From contig JACDOJ010000001.1 of the NCBI GenBank assembly GCA_017656135.1, positions 124,001 through 188,000 of the forward strand: DNA of 64,000 bases, given 5' to 3'. This document shows positions 16,141 through 24,167 of this stretch, in pieces. The stretch is from Bacillota bacterium. Lineage in GTDB: Bacteria; Bacillota; UBA5301. The notes beneath the pieces are model-generated. The model worked only from the letters and a program-made list of their open reading frames with translations, ran no database searches and was not told the origin of the DNA. A program made the position numbers and the translations under genes. Positions within the stretch are counted from its first letter, which is position 1, and the number at the start of each line of letters is the position of its first letter.

Positions 16141-16881
16141 TTGAAGGAAGACAAAGATAAAAACACTGTTGAGAAAATTGCGGAGGTTATTGGCGTAAAT
16201 AAGCCAACATCCCGCCGCCGTTTTTTAATAGGATCTGCCATTGTGGCAGGGGCTGTTTATGGTTCCAGTGTTCTATATAGACAAATTAATATTGCAGAAG
16301 ACAATAACGGAAATAAAAGGGTCGTTATCTTAAAAAATGCCAAAGGAGTATTGGTTTCAGATCCGACTCGTTGTGTGGGCTGTCGCCGCTGTGAGCTAGC
16401 CTGTACCGAATTTAATGACGGGAGGTCCTCCCCGACCCTTTCCCGAATTAAGGTGGCTCGTAACTTAAACTACGGCCCTCAGGCTGTTCAGCTTGGCTTT
16501 CGGAGAGGCCACGGAAAATTTGGCGATTTCTTGGTTATTCAGGATATGTGTAAACAATGTCCGCACCCTGTTCCGTGTGCAACGGCCTGCCCTTATGACG
16601 CGATTGAGGCTAAACCCCCACTTAATGCGCGTGTAGTAAATACTGAAAAATGTGTAGGTTGTGAAATCTGTCAACGAGCTTGCCCGTGGGATATGATTAG
16701 TTTTGACGAGGAAGCTGATAAAGCAACCAAATGTACTTTATGCGACGGTAATCCACAATGTGTGGAGGCCTGCCCCACAGGCAGTCTGAGGTATGTTCCC
16801 TGGAGAGATCTGACCAAAGACTTCCATCCCCGGCAGGCCGGTATGCTGGCAGTTACCGAAGAGTGCGACATCTGCCACTGA
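16141..16881 (+). CDS. Tat-exported electron-transfer protein with four [4Fe-4S] motifs
   Basis: 246 aa. A twin-arginine signal (SRRRFLIGSAIVAGAV, about 24-39) targets it across the membrane. Four Cys clusters follow in the DmsB/HybA order: CVGCRRCELAC (78-88), CKQCPHPVPCATAC, CVGCEICQRAC and CTLCDGNPQCVEAC. It probably passes electrons for the aldehyde oxidoreductase homologue that starts 83 nt downstream, similar to E. coli YdhY with YdhV. TTG 16141 is used behind GGAAGGGGG. The gene is visibly more A+T-rich than its neighbours, which suggests recent transfer. One puzzle is that the AOR partner shows no export signal. Confidence 0.87.
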   Translation: MKEDKDKNTVEKIAEVIGVNKPTSRRRFLIGSAIVAGAVYGSSVLYRQINIAEDNNGNKRVVILKNAKGVLVSDPTRCVGCRRCELACTEFNDGRSSPTLSRIKVARNLNYGPQAVQLGFRRGHGKFGDFLVIQDMCKQCPHPVPCATACPYDAIEAKPPLNARVVNTEKCVGCEICQRACPWDMISFDEEADKATKCTLCDGNPQCVEACPTGSLRYVPWRDLTKDFHPRQAGMLAVTEECDICH

Positions 16882-16964
16882 TGACCGTGTTATCCTCACT
16901 AGTTGATACTGGTATCGGTATTAAGTAATTATGTCAGTAACTGTATATGCGGGGTGGTATAGAG

Positions 16965-19064
16965 ATGGCAAAAGTAGGTGGATGGAGAGGTAAGACCCTT
17001 AGGGTGAACTTGACTACAGGGGAAATCACCAGTGAGGATACACTTGAGAAGTATAAAGATTACCTAGGTGGTACAGGTATCGGGTATAAAGTCCTTTGGG
17101 ACGAGGTCCCGGTTGGAACCCGTGCTTTTGCTGCTGAGAATATGCTTGTCTTCGGTGTTGGCCCGTTGGCCGGCACCGGCGCCCCAAGCAACAGCCGCAC
17201 TGCGGTTACGACTATATGGCCGTTGACGGACCCAGACACATTTGTTGGTTCCGGCCATATGGGAGGTCATTTTGCAGCTGAACTGAAATTTGCCGGATGG
17301 GACTCGATTATTATTGAAGGAAAAGCGGAACATCCTGTGTGGTTATCCATCGAGGATGATAAAGTTAAGCTGAAAGATGCCCGCCACCTGTGGGGAAGCG
17401 GAATATACCGTACCACCGCCGAAATTAATGCTGAAATGGGGCCAACGGCCCAAATAGCCGCTATTGGTCCAGCAGGTGAAAACATGGTGCCGCTTTCAGT
17501 GGTGATTAATGGATATTGCCACTCTGCCGGCGGTGTTGGCGGCGTGATGGGCTCTAAGAACCTGAAAGCCGTCGCGGTAAAAGGCAGCGGTTCCGTTAAC
17601 ATTGCTGCTGACCAAAAAGATTGGAAAGAACTGATTCAGTATGCTTTAACCTTGATCGGATCCAATAACCAACACGTGGTACCCAGTACTCCACAGCCTT
17701 GGGCCGAGTACTATGACCCCGGCAGCCGCTGGACTGCCAGCAAGGGTGTATATTGGGGCGCGGCCAACCCGCCGGTGGAAACCGGCTTCTGCAACCCTCA
17801 TGACGTTCATAAAATAGGTTTGCGGTGCCATAAGGGCGTCAAGGACTTCGGCAAGGATTTTGGCGGCACGTACACCGTAAGGATGGGTGGGTGCTATGCC
17901 TGTCCAATCAGATGTTTTGCCCAGATTGATTACCCTCCGCTGGAGGGGAAATATGGATATAGCCGTTACATAGCCAATACCTGCATGGGTTGGTTCTCCC
18001 CGCGCCAGGTCTTCCATGAGTTCCCCGAAGGCCCGGAAGGTGAGCTTAAAGCCAGGGAAGCCATGGTCCTGGGGAGCCATCTCGTTAACGACCTGGGGAT
18101 CTGGGATAACTATGCCTTGATGCAGAAAGTGTTCAACTATGCCGCTACTCACGGCATGCTGGAGAAAATTCTGCCGGCGGATGAATATAAGAGTATCCCG
18201 TGGGAGTTGTGGGAGAAGGGTGATCCCGCCTTCTTGCTGGACTTCTACCGCCGAATCGCGTACAAGGAAGGTGTATTAGGCAAAGACTTGGGTGACAGCA
18301 CCCTGAAGACCATGAAGAAGTGGCAGATTCCCGAAGACTTCTACAAGAAGTTTAAGTGGAAGTACTGGAAGATGGGCCACCCTCTCCACCATTCCGTGGA
18401 GGACAGCGGCCAGATCGGTGCCCTGATCAACATGCAGTACAACCGGGATTCCCAGAATCACTCCCACACCAACTTCCAGAACAGTGGTCTTCCCATCGAG
18501 ATCCAGAAGAAGCTGGCCGCCAAGGTCTGGGGCTCGCCGGACGCTGTAGACGAGAAAGGCCACTGGACGCCGATGAACAGGTACAAGGCCAAAGCTGCCA
18601 AGTGGGCTTCGATCCGCAAGGAGTTGCACGACAGTCTGTCCCTGTGCAACTGGATGTATCCCTGGGTGGCTTCCCCGCTGAAAGAGCGGAACTACGAAGG
18701 AGACACCGCCTTGGAGGCTAAGTACTTCAGCTTGGCAACAGGTATTGAAGTTACCGAAGAAGAGTTGGACCTATATGCAGAGCGCATTTTCAACCTGCAC
18801 CGGGCTTTGACCATTATGGAGATGAATACCAGGGATATGCGGGACCAGCACGACACCGCTCCGGATTGGGTATTCGAGGAAGGTCCTGAACCCTTTACAC
18901 CGGGCAGCAATCGCTTCCCCAGAGAGGATATTGAGAAAGCTAAAGACTACTTCTATGAAGTTTGCGGTTGGAACAAAGAGGGCTTGCCGACCAGGGAAAC
19001 CCTGGAGCGGCTGGGCCTGAAAGATGTCGCTGACAGGCTGGAGAAGGCCGGTTTGTTAGGCTAA
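16965..19064 (+). CDS. Aldehyde:ferredoxin oxidoreductase family protein (tungsten/molybdenum)
   Basis: 699 aa. The N-terminus GWRGKTLRVNLTTGEI and the GVGPLAGTGAPSNSRT block are standard for this bis-pterin enzyme family. The [4Fe-4S] ligands are visible as C310-YA-C-PIR-C317 with a distant Cys at about 561 (SLCNWMYPW). ATG 16965 fits GGGGTGG at 16949-16955; the track start at 16947 overlaps that site. Its partner is the four-cluster Tat protein upstream. The family oxidises aldehydes or reduces acids; members paired with such a protein include YdhV, whose substrate is not settled. No signal peptide is present. Confidence 0.9.
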   Translation: MAKVGGWRGKTLRVNLTTGEITSEDTLEKYKDYLGGTGIGYKVLWDEVPVGTRAFAAENMLVFGVGPLAGTGAPSNSRTAVTTIWPLTDPDTFVGSGHMGGHFAAELKFAGWDSIIIEGKAEHPVWLSIEDDKVKLKDARHLWGSGIYRTTAEINAEMGPTAQIAAIGPAGENMVPLSVVINGYCHSAGGVGGVMGSKNLKAVAVKGSGSVNIAADQKDWKELIQYALTLIGSNNQHVVPSTPQPWAEYYDPGSRWTASKGVYWGAANPPVETGFCNPHDVHKIGLRCHKGVKDFGKDFGGTYTVRMGGCYACPIRCFAQIDYPPLEGKYGYSRYIANTCMGWFSPRQVFHEFPEGPEGELKAREAMVLGSHLVNDLGIWDNYALMQKVFNYAATHGMLEKILPADEYKSIPWELWEKGDPAFLLDFYRRIAYKEGVLGKDLGDSTLKTMKKWQIPEDFYKKFKWKYWKMGHPLHHSVEDSGQIGALINMQYNRDSQNHSHTNFQNSGLPIEIQKKLAAKVWGSPDAVDEKGHWTPMNRYKAKAAKWASIRKELHDSLSLCNWMYPWVASPLKERNYEGDTALEAKYFSLATGIEVTEEELDLYAERIFNLHRALTIMEMNTRDMRDQHDTAPDWVFEEGPEPFTPGSNRFPREDIEKAKDYFYEVCGWNKEGLPTRETLERLGLKDVADRLEKAGLLG

Positions 19065-19286
19065 CCTCTTCCAGCTGACATAAAGCCGTTTTCCGGTGTT
19101 AAGGCCCCATTTGTCACAGATTAGCAAACCGCACTGGACGGAGGTATTTGAATCTCATCAAAGGAGTAGCCGTTGAACTTTTTTATCATATCAAAGTTAT
19201 AGGTCTGATTAACTTCTAGATATCAATTTTTCTCCCGCATATACATTTTCTGAGGAAATGTAGGATGAGGGGAGGGGTAGTCTCCG

Positions 19287-20921
19287 TTGCCGGTACAGAG
19301 AATAGTCCTGGATAGACTAATAGCGGAGCACTACTCCGAGGAGATTCTGAGCGTGAATTTCCACTTACCCTCGGACCGGTGCAATATTGTTCAGCTTGTG
19401 GCCGAGCCTGCCCGGGCCTGTGCGCATGTGGTAGACCGGGGTGTGGTGGTTCAGGTATACCAAGAGGTCAAGCTGGTCTTGACCTCCGGTAAAACCGGCT
19501 ACCTCTCCAGAGAAAGCACAGCCCAGGGCAGTTTCTTTTACCCTATGTACACCCCTGAGGGTAGGGAGGTGGAGATTCAGTGCGAAACCGGGGAGCTTGA
19601 AAGCTTCCCTGAGGCCGGCAAGCTGACTGTTCTGGTCCCCTGCCGGATCCGGCTCTGGTATACCCAGAAAGAGATCAAGAGCCTCACTCTTCCTCCTGCA
19701 GAAAGCAGAGACGAGGATCTGGTGGTAGCTGATCTCCTGTTGGCCCAGGGCACAGAGCACCGCCTTTTTCACCAGGTCTTATCCATAGCTGTGGCTGAGG
19801 GGATCACCCGGTACGACTTGGAGGTAAAACCCGGTGAGACCATAATTCTCCCCGGCCGGGCCGTGCTTGGTGGAGAAATCAGTGGGGGCCTCTACTACGC
19901 TGCCCCCAACGGAACAGAGCGCTTTCTTCCCGTTAAAAAGGAGTTCAGCATAGTCATTTCCGACTCCAGTATCCTGCCGGGAGCTTCTGTCGAATCCACT
20001 TACCACCTGGAACCGCAGAGGGCTGGCAGGGTCCTCAAAGTCTTTTTAACCCTGGACTGGCTCGTAATTCAAAAAGAAGCCATATCTTTACCAATAGAAG
20101 AGCTGACCGGCGAGGACTTGAGAGTGGATCGCCTTCTGGAGAAGCAGGAGTCGGTAGTCCAGTTTAAAACCGCCTTTGCTTTGGGCGAGGAGATCAGGAA
20201 GATTCGAGATTACCAGGTGATCTGGAAGGAGGTCGAAAGCCAGCAGCAGGGCGGGTATGTGCTGGTCAAAGGGGTTTTGGAGTTCCAGGCGGCCGGGGTG
20301 ACGCCCTTAGGCGAGGTCAAGGAGTTCTGCTTCACCTACCAGGTGGAGCAGGTCTTCCGCCTCAAAGCAAAGGACGAGAACCTCCGGCTTTATCCGGATG
20401 TGGAAACCCAGTATCTCCGGATGGAGCTACTCCCGAGAAACTATTTAGGCTTGTTGGGCCAGGTCAAAATGGGCCTCACGGTGGCCAAAAGAGAGACCTT
20501 GAAGGTTCCGGCGGTCTCTTTGGTTCCGGGATGCCAGGAGATTGCCGAGGTTAGTCAGGGGGTTTATAGTGCTGACCTGGCCCTGCCCAGAGGGTTTTCC
20601 AAGCTGGTAGAGGTCAAGGTCAGTCCTGTGATCACCTGGGCCGGGGTATCCGGGGGTTCTGCTCAGGTCCAAGGGGAGCTCCAGGTTAAGGCTCTGGTGG
20701 AGACTTCAAAAGGTCAGAGCGTGGTTTCTACTTCCGTCCCTTTTTGGCACTTTCCTGCTCTTGAAGGTGCGGCTCAGGTAGTTTCCACCCAAGGGCCTCA
20801 GGCGGAAGTGGTATCCCAAGAGTTGGTTAGAGAACCTGGATGGAAAGGGGTATTTGACCATTGGCACCTGCACCTTACAATCAGAGTCACCTTCAGCACC
20901 AGGACCCTCCGGCCCAAGTGA
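19287..20921 (+). CDS. Diverged SPOCS-like multidomain protein
   Basis: 544 aa with no signal peptide, predicted all-beta. I see about four repeats of a strand-rich unit of 125-140 aa (starting near residues 5, 145, 285 and 415), each with a hydrophobic pattern like the SPOCS domains of 12155 and 14652 but with low identity, e.g. VTRYDLEVKPGETI-type strands. SipL-like spore morphogenesis proteins are the nearest family I can name. TTG 19287 follows GGGGAGGGG. The end overlaps a glycosyltransferase gene (GTGA), so the two are probably co-translated. Confidence 0.68.
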   Translation: MPVQRIVLDRLIAEHYSEEILSVNFHLPSDRCNIVQLVAEPARACAHVVDRGVVVQVYQEVKLVLTSGKTGYLSRESTAQGSFFYPMYTPEGREVEIQCETGELESFPEAGKLTVLVPCRIRLWYTQKEIKSLTLPPAESRDEDLVVADLLLAQGTEHRLFHQVLSIAVAEGITRYDLEVKPGETIILPGRAVLGGEISGGLYYAAPNGTERFLPVKKEFSIVISDSSILPGASVESTYHLEPQRAGRVLKVFLTLDWLVIQKEAISLPIEELTGEDLRVDRLLEKQESVVQFKTAFALGEEIRKIRDYQVIWKEVESQQQGGYVLVKGVLEFQAAGVTPLGEVKEFCFTYQVEQVFRLKAKDENLRLYPDVETQYLRMELLPRNYLGLLGQVKMGLTVAKRETLKVPAVSLVPGCQEIAEVSQGVYSADLALPRGFSKLVEVKVSPVITWAGVSGGSAQVQGELQVKALVETSKGQSVVSTSVPFWHFPALEGAAQVVSTQGPQAEVVSQELVREPGWKGVFDHWHLHLTIRVTFSTRTLRPK

Positions 20922-21667
20922 GCGGCAGCGCTGGTGTGGACCTGGTTATCGTCAACTACAACTCCCGCCGCTACCTGGAGAAGTGTTTGGCCAGTATCTA
21001 CCGGTACACTCCCCGGCCTTTTAAGATCATCGTGGTGGATAACGGCAGCACCGACGGGAGCGTGGAGTACTTGGAAGGCCGGAGTGATCTGGAGTGCTTG
21101 CCAAACCAGGAGAATCTGGGTTATGCCGCCGCCTGCAACCAGGGGATACGCCAGGGGGTAAACCCCTATATCATCCTCCTTAACCCTGATATTGAGGTCA
21201 CCCGGGGGTGGCTGGAGCCCCTGTTGGGTTCGGCCCGACACCCGAAGGTGGCGGTGGTCGGTCCTAAATTGGTAAACTCCGAGGGCCTCTTGGTAGGAAC
21301 AGGGGTGAAAGATTGGAACGAGCTGACCAGACCCAGGTCTTGGATGCAGCCGGATTATCCTGGCCGTTTCATGAAGCCGGAGGAGTGCATCTCTGTAGGA
21401 GGCGCCTGCTATCTGATTAAGCGAGCCCTCTTGCCGGAATTGGGTTTCTTTGATGAGCGCTATTTCCTCTATTTTGAGGAGACAGATTACTCCATAAATG
21501 CTCTGCTGAAAGGGTTTAAGGTCATTTTCAACCCGAAAAGCGTGGTCATCCACCACGTCGGCGCCACAGGGGGCGGCGGTGGGCACCAGGCTCGGCTGAA
21601 CTACTTCCGGGAGAGTCGGGCGAAATTCGTGGCCAAATGGCGGGGCAAGATACCATGTTTGCCTTAA
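20918..21667 (+). CDS. Family 2 glycosyltransferase, rhamnosyltransferase-like
   Basis: About 249 aa. DLVIVNYNSRRYLEKCLASI is the typical GT2 start, IIVVDNGSTDGSVEYL the nucleotide-binding loop and ILLNPDIEV the DxD-equivalent. GGACYLIKRALLPELGFFDERYFLYFEETD is the acceptor/catalytic block. The track start (20861) lies in the upstream gene; GTG 20918 overlaps its TGA and keeps the whole fold, though no clear ribosome binding site is seen. It overlaps the next glycosyltransferase, so the three genes form one unit. The glycan acceptor is unknown; the SPOCS protein is a candidate by position only. Confidence 0.85.
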   Translation: MSGSAGVDLVIVNYNSRRYLEKCLASIYRYTPRPFKIIVVDNGSTDGSVEYLEGRSDLECLPNQENLGYAAACNQGIRQGVNPYIILLNPDIEVTRGWLEPLLGSARHPKVAVVGPKLVNSEGLLVGTGVKDWNELTRPRSWMQPDYPGRFMKPEECISVGGACYLIKRALLPELGFFDERYFLYFEETDYSINALLKGFKVIFNPKSVVIHHVGATGGGGGHQARLNYFRESRAKFVAKWRGKIPCLP

Positions 21668-22677
21668 GGGTGCTGTTTTTAAGCCGGTCCAATTTGACTA
21701 CGGTGCCGGCCGGCGATACCATCCAGGTCCTCAACACTAAAAGGGCCTTAGAGAAGCTGGGGGTCCAGGTGGAACTGAAGAAGCATCCACCTGAGGGCCA
21801 CTTTCGCGGGGACCTGGTGCATCTCTTCAACACCATCCCCATTCAAGATGTCTACGCCGCTTACCACTGGGCCAAAAGACATGGTCTGCCTGTAATCTTA
21901 TCCACCATCTACTGGGATGCTGCCGGCTGGATCAGTGAGGCGGGTCTTGGGGAAGAGGGTTTAAAGCGGCAAGAGTGGTGGCAGCGGACTCAGCCCCTGC
22001 GCCGGGAGGTAATCGGCGGTGCCCACCTGCTTCTTCCCAACGCCGAAGGTGAACTGGCCAAGATTCGGTCGGACTTTGGCTTTGCAGAGCTTCCGTATAG
22101 AGTGGTGCCCAACGCCGCTGACCCTATTTACCTCACCGGCCGGGCTCAGGCTTTTCGCAGGCGGTTTAAGCTCTTCGGGGACTTTGTGTTTTGCGCGGCC
22201 CGCATTGATGCCCGTAAGAACCAGTTGGCTTTGATAGACGCCTTAGCGGACACTGCTTTCCAGGTGGTCTTTGCCGGGCCAGGAGGTGATTCCGCCTATT
22301 TTTGCAGTTTTCAAAAGCGGCTGGGGGAAAAGATTCGCTATCTAGGCAGCCTCAGCCCGCGGGTTTTGGCCGATGTCTATGCTGCCGCCAGAGTGCACGC
22401 TTTGGTCAGCTGGTACGACACTCCAGGCTTAGCCAGTTTAGAGGCGGGGCTGGCCGGCTGCCGTCTGGTCAGCACAAATAGGGGTACGGCCCGGGAATAT
22501 TTAGGTGATGCTGCTTTTTACTGTGATCCAGGTGATCCGGAGGATATCAGACAGACTGTGCTTAGAGCCTGGCGGGCCCCGGTGCCCGTGGGGCTCAAAC
22601 AGCGGATACTGGCCGAGTACAACTGGGATCGGGTGGGCCGGCTGACCCTCGCCGCCTACCAAGAGGTTCTAGGGTGA
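21655..22677 (+). CDS. Family 4 glycosyltransferase (GT-B)
   Basis: About 340 aa. The C-terminal donor domain is clear: FCAARIDARKNQLALIDAL, then VVFAGPGGDSAYF and the ALVSWYDTPGLASLEAGLAGC region, where the E-x(7)-E pattern of GT4 enzymes is partly present. The N-terminal domain has VHLFNTIPIQDVYAAYHWAK. ATG 21655 gives a normal start (MFALRVLFLSRSNL); ATG 21637 is possible. It overlaps the end of the upstream glycosyltransferase. A hairpin follows the stop. Confidence 0.82.
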   Translation: MFALRVLFLSRSNLTTVPAGDTIQVLNTKRALEKLGVQVELKKHPPEGHFRGDLVHLFNTIPIQDVYAAYHWAKRHGLPVILSTIYWDAAGWISEAGLGEEGLKRQEWWQRTQPLRREVIGGAHLLLPNAEGELAKIRSDFGFAELPYRVVPNAADPIYLTGRAQAFRRRFKLFGDFVFCAARIDARKNQLALIDALADTAFQVVFAGPGGDSAYFCSFQKRLGEKIRYLGSLSPRVLADVYAAARVHALVSWYDTPGLASLEAGLAGCRLVSTNRGTAREYLGDAAFYCDPGDPEDIRQTVLRAWRAPVPVGLKQRILAEYNWDRVGRLTLAAYQEVLG

Positions 22678-22685
22678 AATCAAGA

Positions 22686-22709
22686 GAGGCAGGCCGCCTG
22701 GCCTGCCTC
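22686..22709. terminator. Perfect 10-bp hairpin after the glycosyltransferase unit
   Basis: GAGGCAGGCC and GGCCTGCCTC pair perfectly around GCCT, 9 nt after the stop at 22677. No T-tract follows on the plus strand. Confidence 0.55.
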
Positions 22710-22939
22710 GATTGGGAGGAGCATTAGGATTACAAATATAAGTGCGTTTTCGTTAGTCCTGGTTTGCCCTTAAAACGTGCGCTCTTTAGGGTACCTGTCG
22801 GGGGATGGTGGCGACACGAATACAGGCTTTTTTGGGGGTTGGGACTACAGTTTATGTCTTTGAATTTGGCCCCCCTTCATCTTTCCTAGTAATAGTCTAT
22901 GATTGTCCGAGGCAAAGGTGTCAGCAAATTTAAAAATAA
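22710..22939. other. Convergent intergenic region, no gene seen
   Basis: No coding frame is convincing. The stretch holds a second, weaker terminator-like hairpin (CCTGT 22794-22798 with ACAGG 22822-22826, then TTTTTT) and a possible CGTTTT/AAAACG pairing upstream of it. It separates two genes that point at each other. Confidence 0.45.
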
Positions 22940-23350
22940 TTACACCTTTAGGCGGGACCAGGCCAGTTTCTTTTCCTCTAGGTCGTAAACCTCAAAGATA
23001 ATCTCGGGTTTATAGAAGAACCGTTTGGTGATGACATAGAGGCCCAGGTAGTCCGGTTTCTTCTCCGCGGCGACAAAGACGGTGTTTCCCCGGTACATCA
23101 TCTCCAGAATGGTGAAATTTAGGCTTACCAGCCCGGCCTCGTCGGGCCCTAAGGGTGTGAGTTTATCCCGGATTCCATTGGGAAGCCCGTCAGGGACGCT
23201 GCCCCACCTAGAGTTCCCGTCTCGGATTATCAGGCTGAAATTGCCGTAATTCAGCTTATCCCATGCGGCTTCTTCCGCCAACACTTTTGGATTCAAAGGG
23301 ATGTACTCCACTGTTGGAAATCGATGAATAGTGGGCAGGCGGTAGCGCAT
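22940..23350 (-). CDS. Small protein of unknown function
   Basis: 136 aa, no signal or membrane segment, mixed alpha/beta. It has a motif-like run NFSLIIRDGNSRWGSVPDG and ends KKLAWSRLKV. The start ATG at 23350 is decided by AAGGAGG 8 nt upstream on the minus strand; the GTG used by the track overlaps that site. It is divergent from the YlbF gene and the two promoters must share the 137-nt gap. I do not recognise the family. Confidence 0.7.
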   Translation of the reverse strand: MRYRLPTIHRFPTVEYIPLNPKVLAEEAAWDKLNYGNFSLIIRDGNSRWGSVPDGLPNGIRDKLTPLGPDEAGLVSLNFTILEMMYRGNTVFVAAEKKPDYLGLYVITKRFFYKPEIIFEVYDLEEKKLAWSRLKV

Positions 23351-23487
23351 GGCCCTCACCTCCTTACTCTCGACGCTTCATCATATGGGCTCAAGTCCCA
23401 AGGTGTTCCACCGGGCCAGACTTGAAATTTAGAGGCCGGGGAGATAGTATTGAAGAGTAGTTACAAACTGTACAAGGGGGAAGACCT

Positions 23488-23850
23488 GTGTCCCAGGTTC
23501 GAGCGAAAGCAGAGGAGTTGGCCAAGGCTATCAAGGAGAGTCCGGAGTTCGCCCGACTCAAGGCGGCCCAGGCCAGGCTGGCTGAGAACACAGCAGCCCA
23601 GATCATGTACTCTGACTTTCAGAAGCTCCAACTGGAAGTGGAGAAAATGCGCCTTTCCGGGGAGGAAGTCCCAGAGGCGAAGCTAGAAGAAGTCCGTAAG
23701 AAGTATGAGCTTTTGATGTTTAACGAGGATATCAAGGAAATCATCATGGCCGAAGCTGAGCTGAGCCAATTGATGGTGGAGATTCAACAGATCCTGGCCG
23801 AGAGTCTTGGTCTCTTGCGTCCGGCTGGAGACGATCAGACTGTAAACTAG
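23488..23850 (+). CDS. YlbF/YmcA family protein
   Basis: A 120-aa all-helical protein. The pattern AEELAKAIKESPEFARLKAAQARLAENTAAQ followed by FQKLQLEVEKMRLSGEEVPEAKLEEVRKKYELLMFNEDI is typical of the Com_YlbF family. In Bacillus, YlbF, YmcA and YaaT form a complex that affects competence, sporulation and RNase Y-dependent mRNA maturation. This could be either YlbF- or YmcA-like. GTG 23488 is used behind AAGGGGGAAG. The small zinc-ribbon gene follows 19 nt later. Confidence 0.85.
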   Translation: MSQVRAKAEELAKAIKESPEFARLKAAQARLAENTAAQIMYSDFQKLQLEVEKMRLSGEEVPEAKLEEVRKKYELLMFNEDIKEIIMAEAELSQLMVEIQQILAESLGLLRPAGDDQTVN

Positions 23851-23869
23851 ACTGAGCGGGGGCTGAAAA

Positions 23870-24166
23870 TTGGCAAGTTTTTTCATCGCCATGGCAATCG
23901 TCATCGCCACCGTCGGTGTCGGACTAAAGATGTTTATTTGGGGCAAAGCTCGGTGTCCTCAGTGCGGCAGCCGGCTGAAGACAGTTAAAACGGTCTTGAA
24001 GGAACCCACGGAGACGGACAGCGGCTCTGAGCGGGTTATCTACAATTGCCCCCACTGTCCGTATTGCCGGACAACCCAGGCTGTCTTACCGGCCTTAGTT
24101 GCCGGGAAAGCAGCGGGTCGAAGGGGGATCTGGTTCGGCTGGGTAAATCGGTTTAGGAGGGTTTGA
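23870..24166 (+). CDS. Small membrane-anchored zinc-ribbon protein
   Basis: 98 aa. One N-terminal membrane segment (about 3-24) precedes a zinc ribbon made of CPQCGSRLK (first knuckle) and CPHCPYCRTTQ (second). The tail is basic (AAGRRGIWFGWVNRFRRV). TTG 23870 lies behind GCGGGGG. The stop at 24164-24166 sits inside the ribosome binding region of the fumarase gene, so the two may be coupled. No function is known to me. Confidence 0.72.
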   Translation: MASFFIAMAIVIATVGVGLKMFIWGKARCPQCGSRLKTVKTVLKEPTETDSGSERVIYNCPHCPYCRTTQAVLPALVAGKAAGRRGIWFGWVNRFRRV

Positions 24167-24167
24167 G

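Noticed and set aside
16141-19064. BamBC-type benzoyl-CoA reductase as identity of the Fe-S/AOR pair
   Set aside because: The Tat signal on the Fe-S protein and absence of other bam genes argue for a YdhY/YdhV-like pair.
19065-19286. Gap before the third SPOCS-like gene, searched for an RNA or small gene
   Set aside because: Only ribosome-binding-like GGAGG runs and short frames of under 12 codons; no tRNA or clear hairpin.
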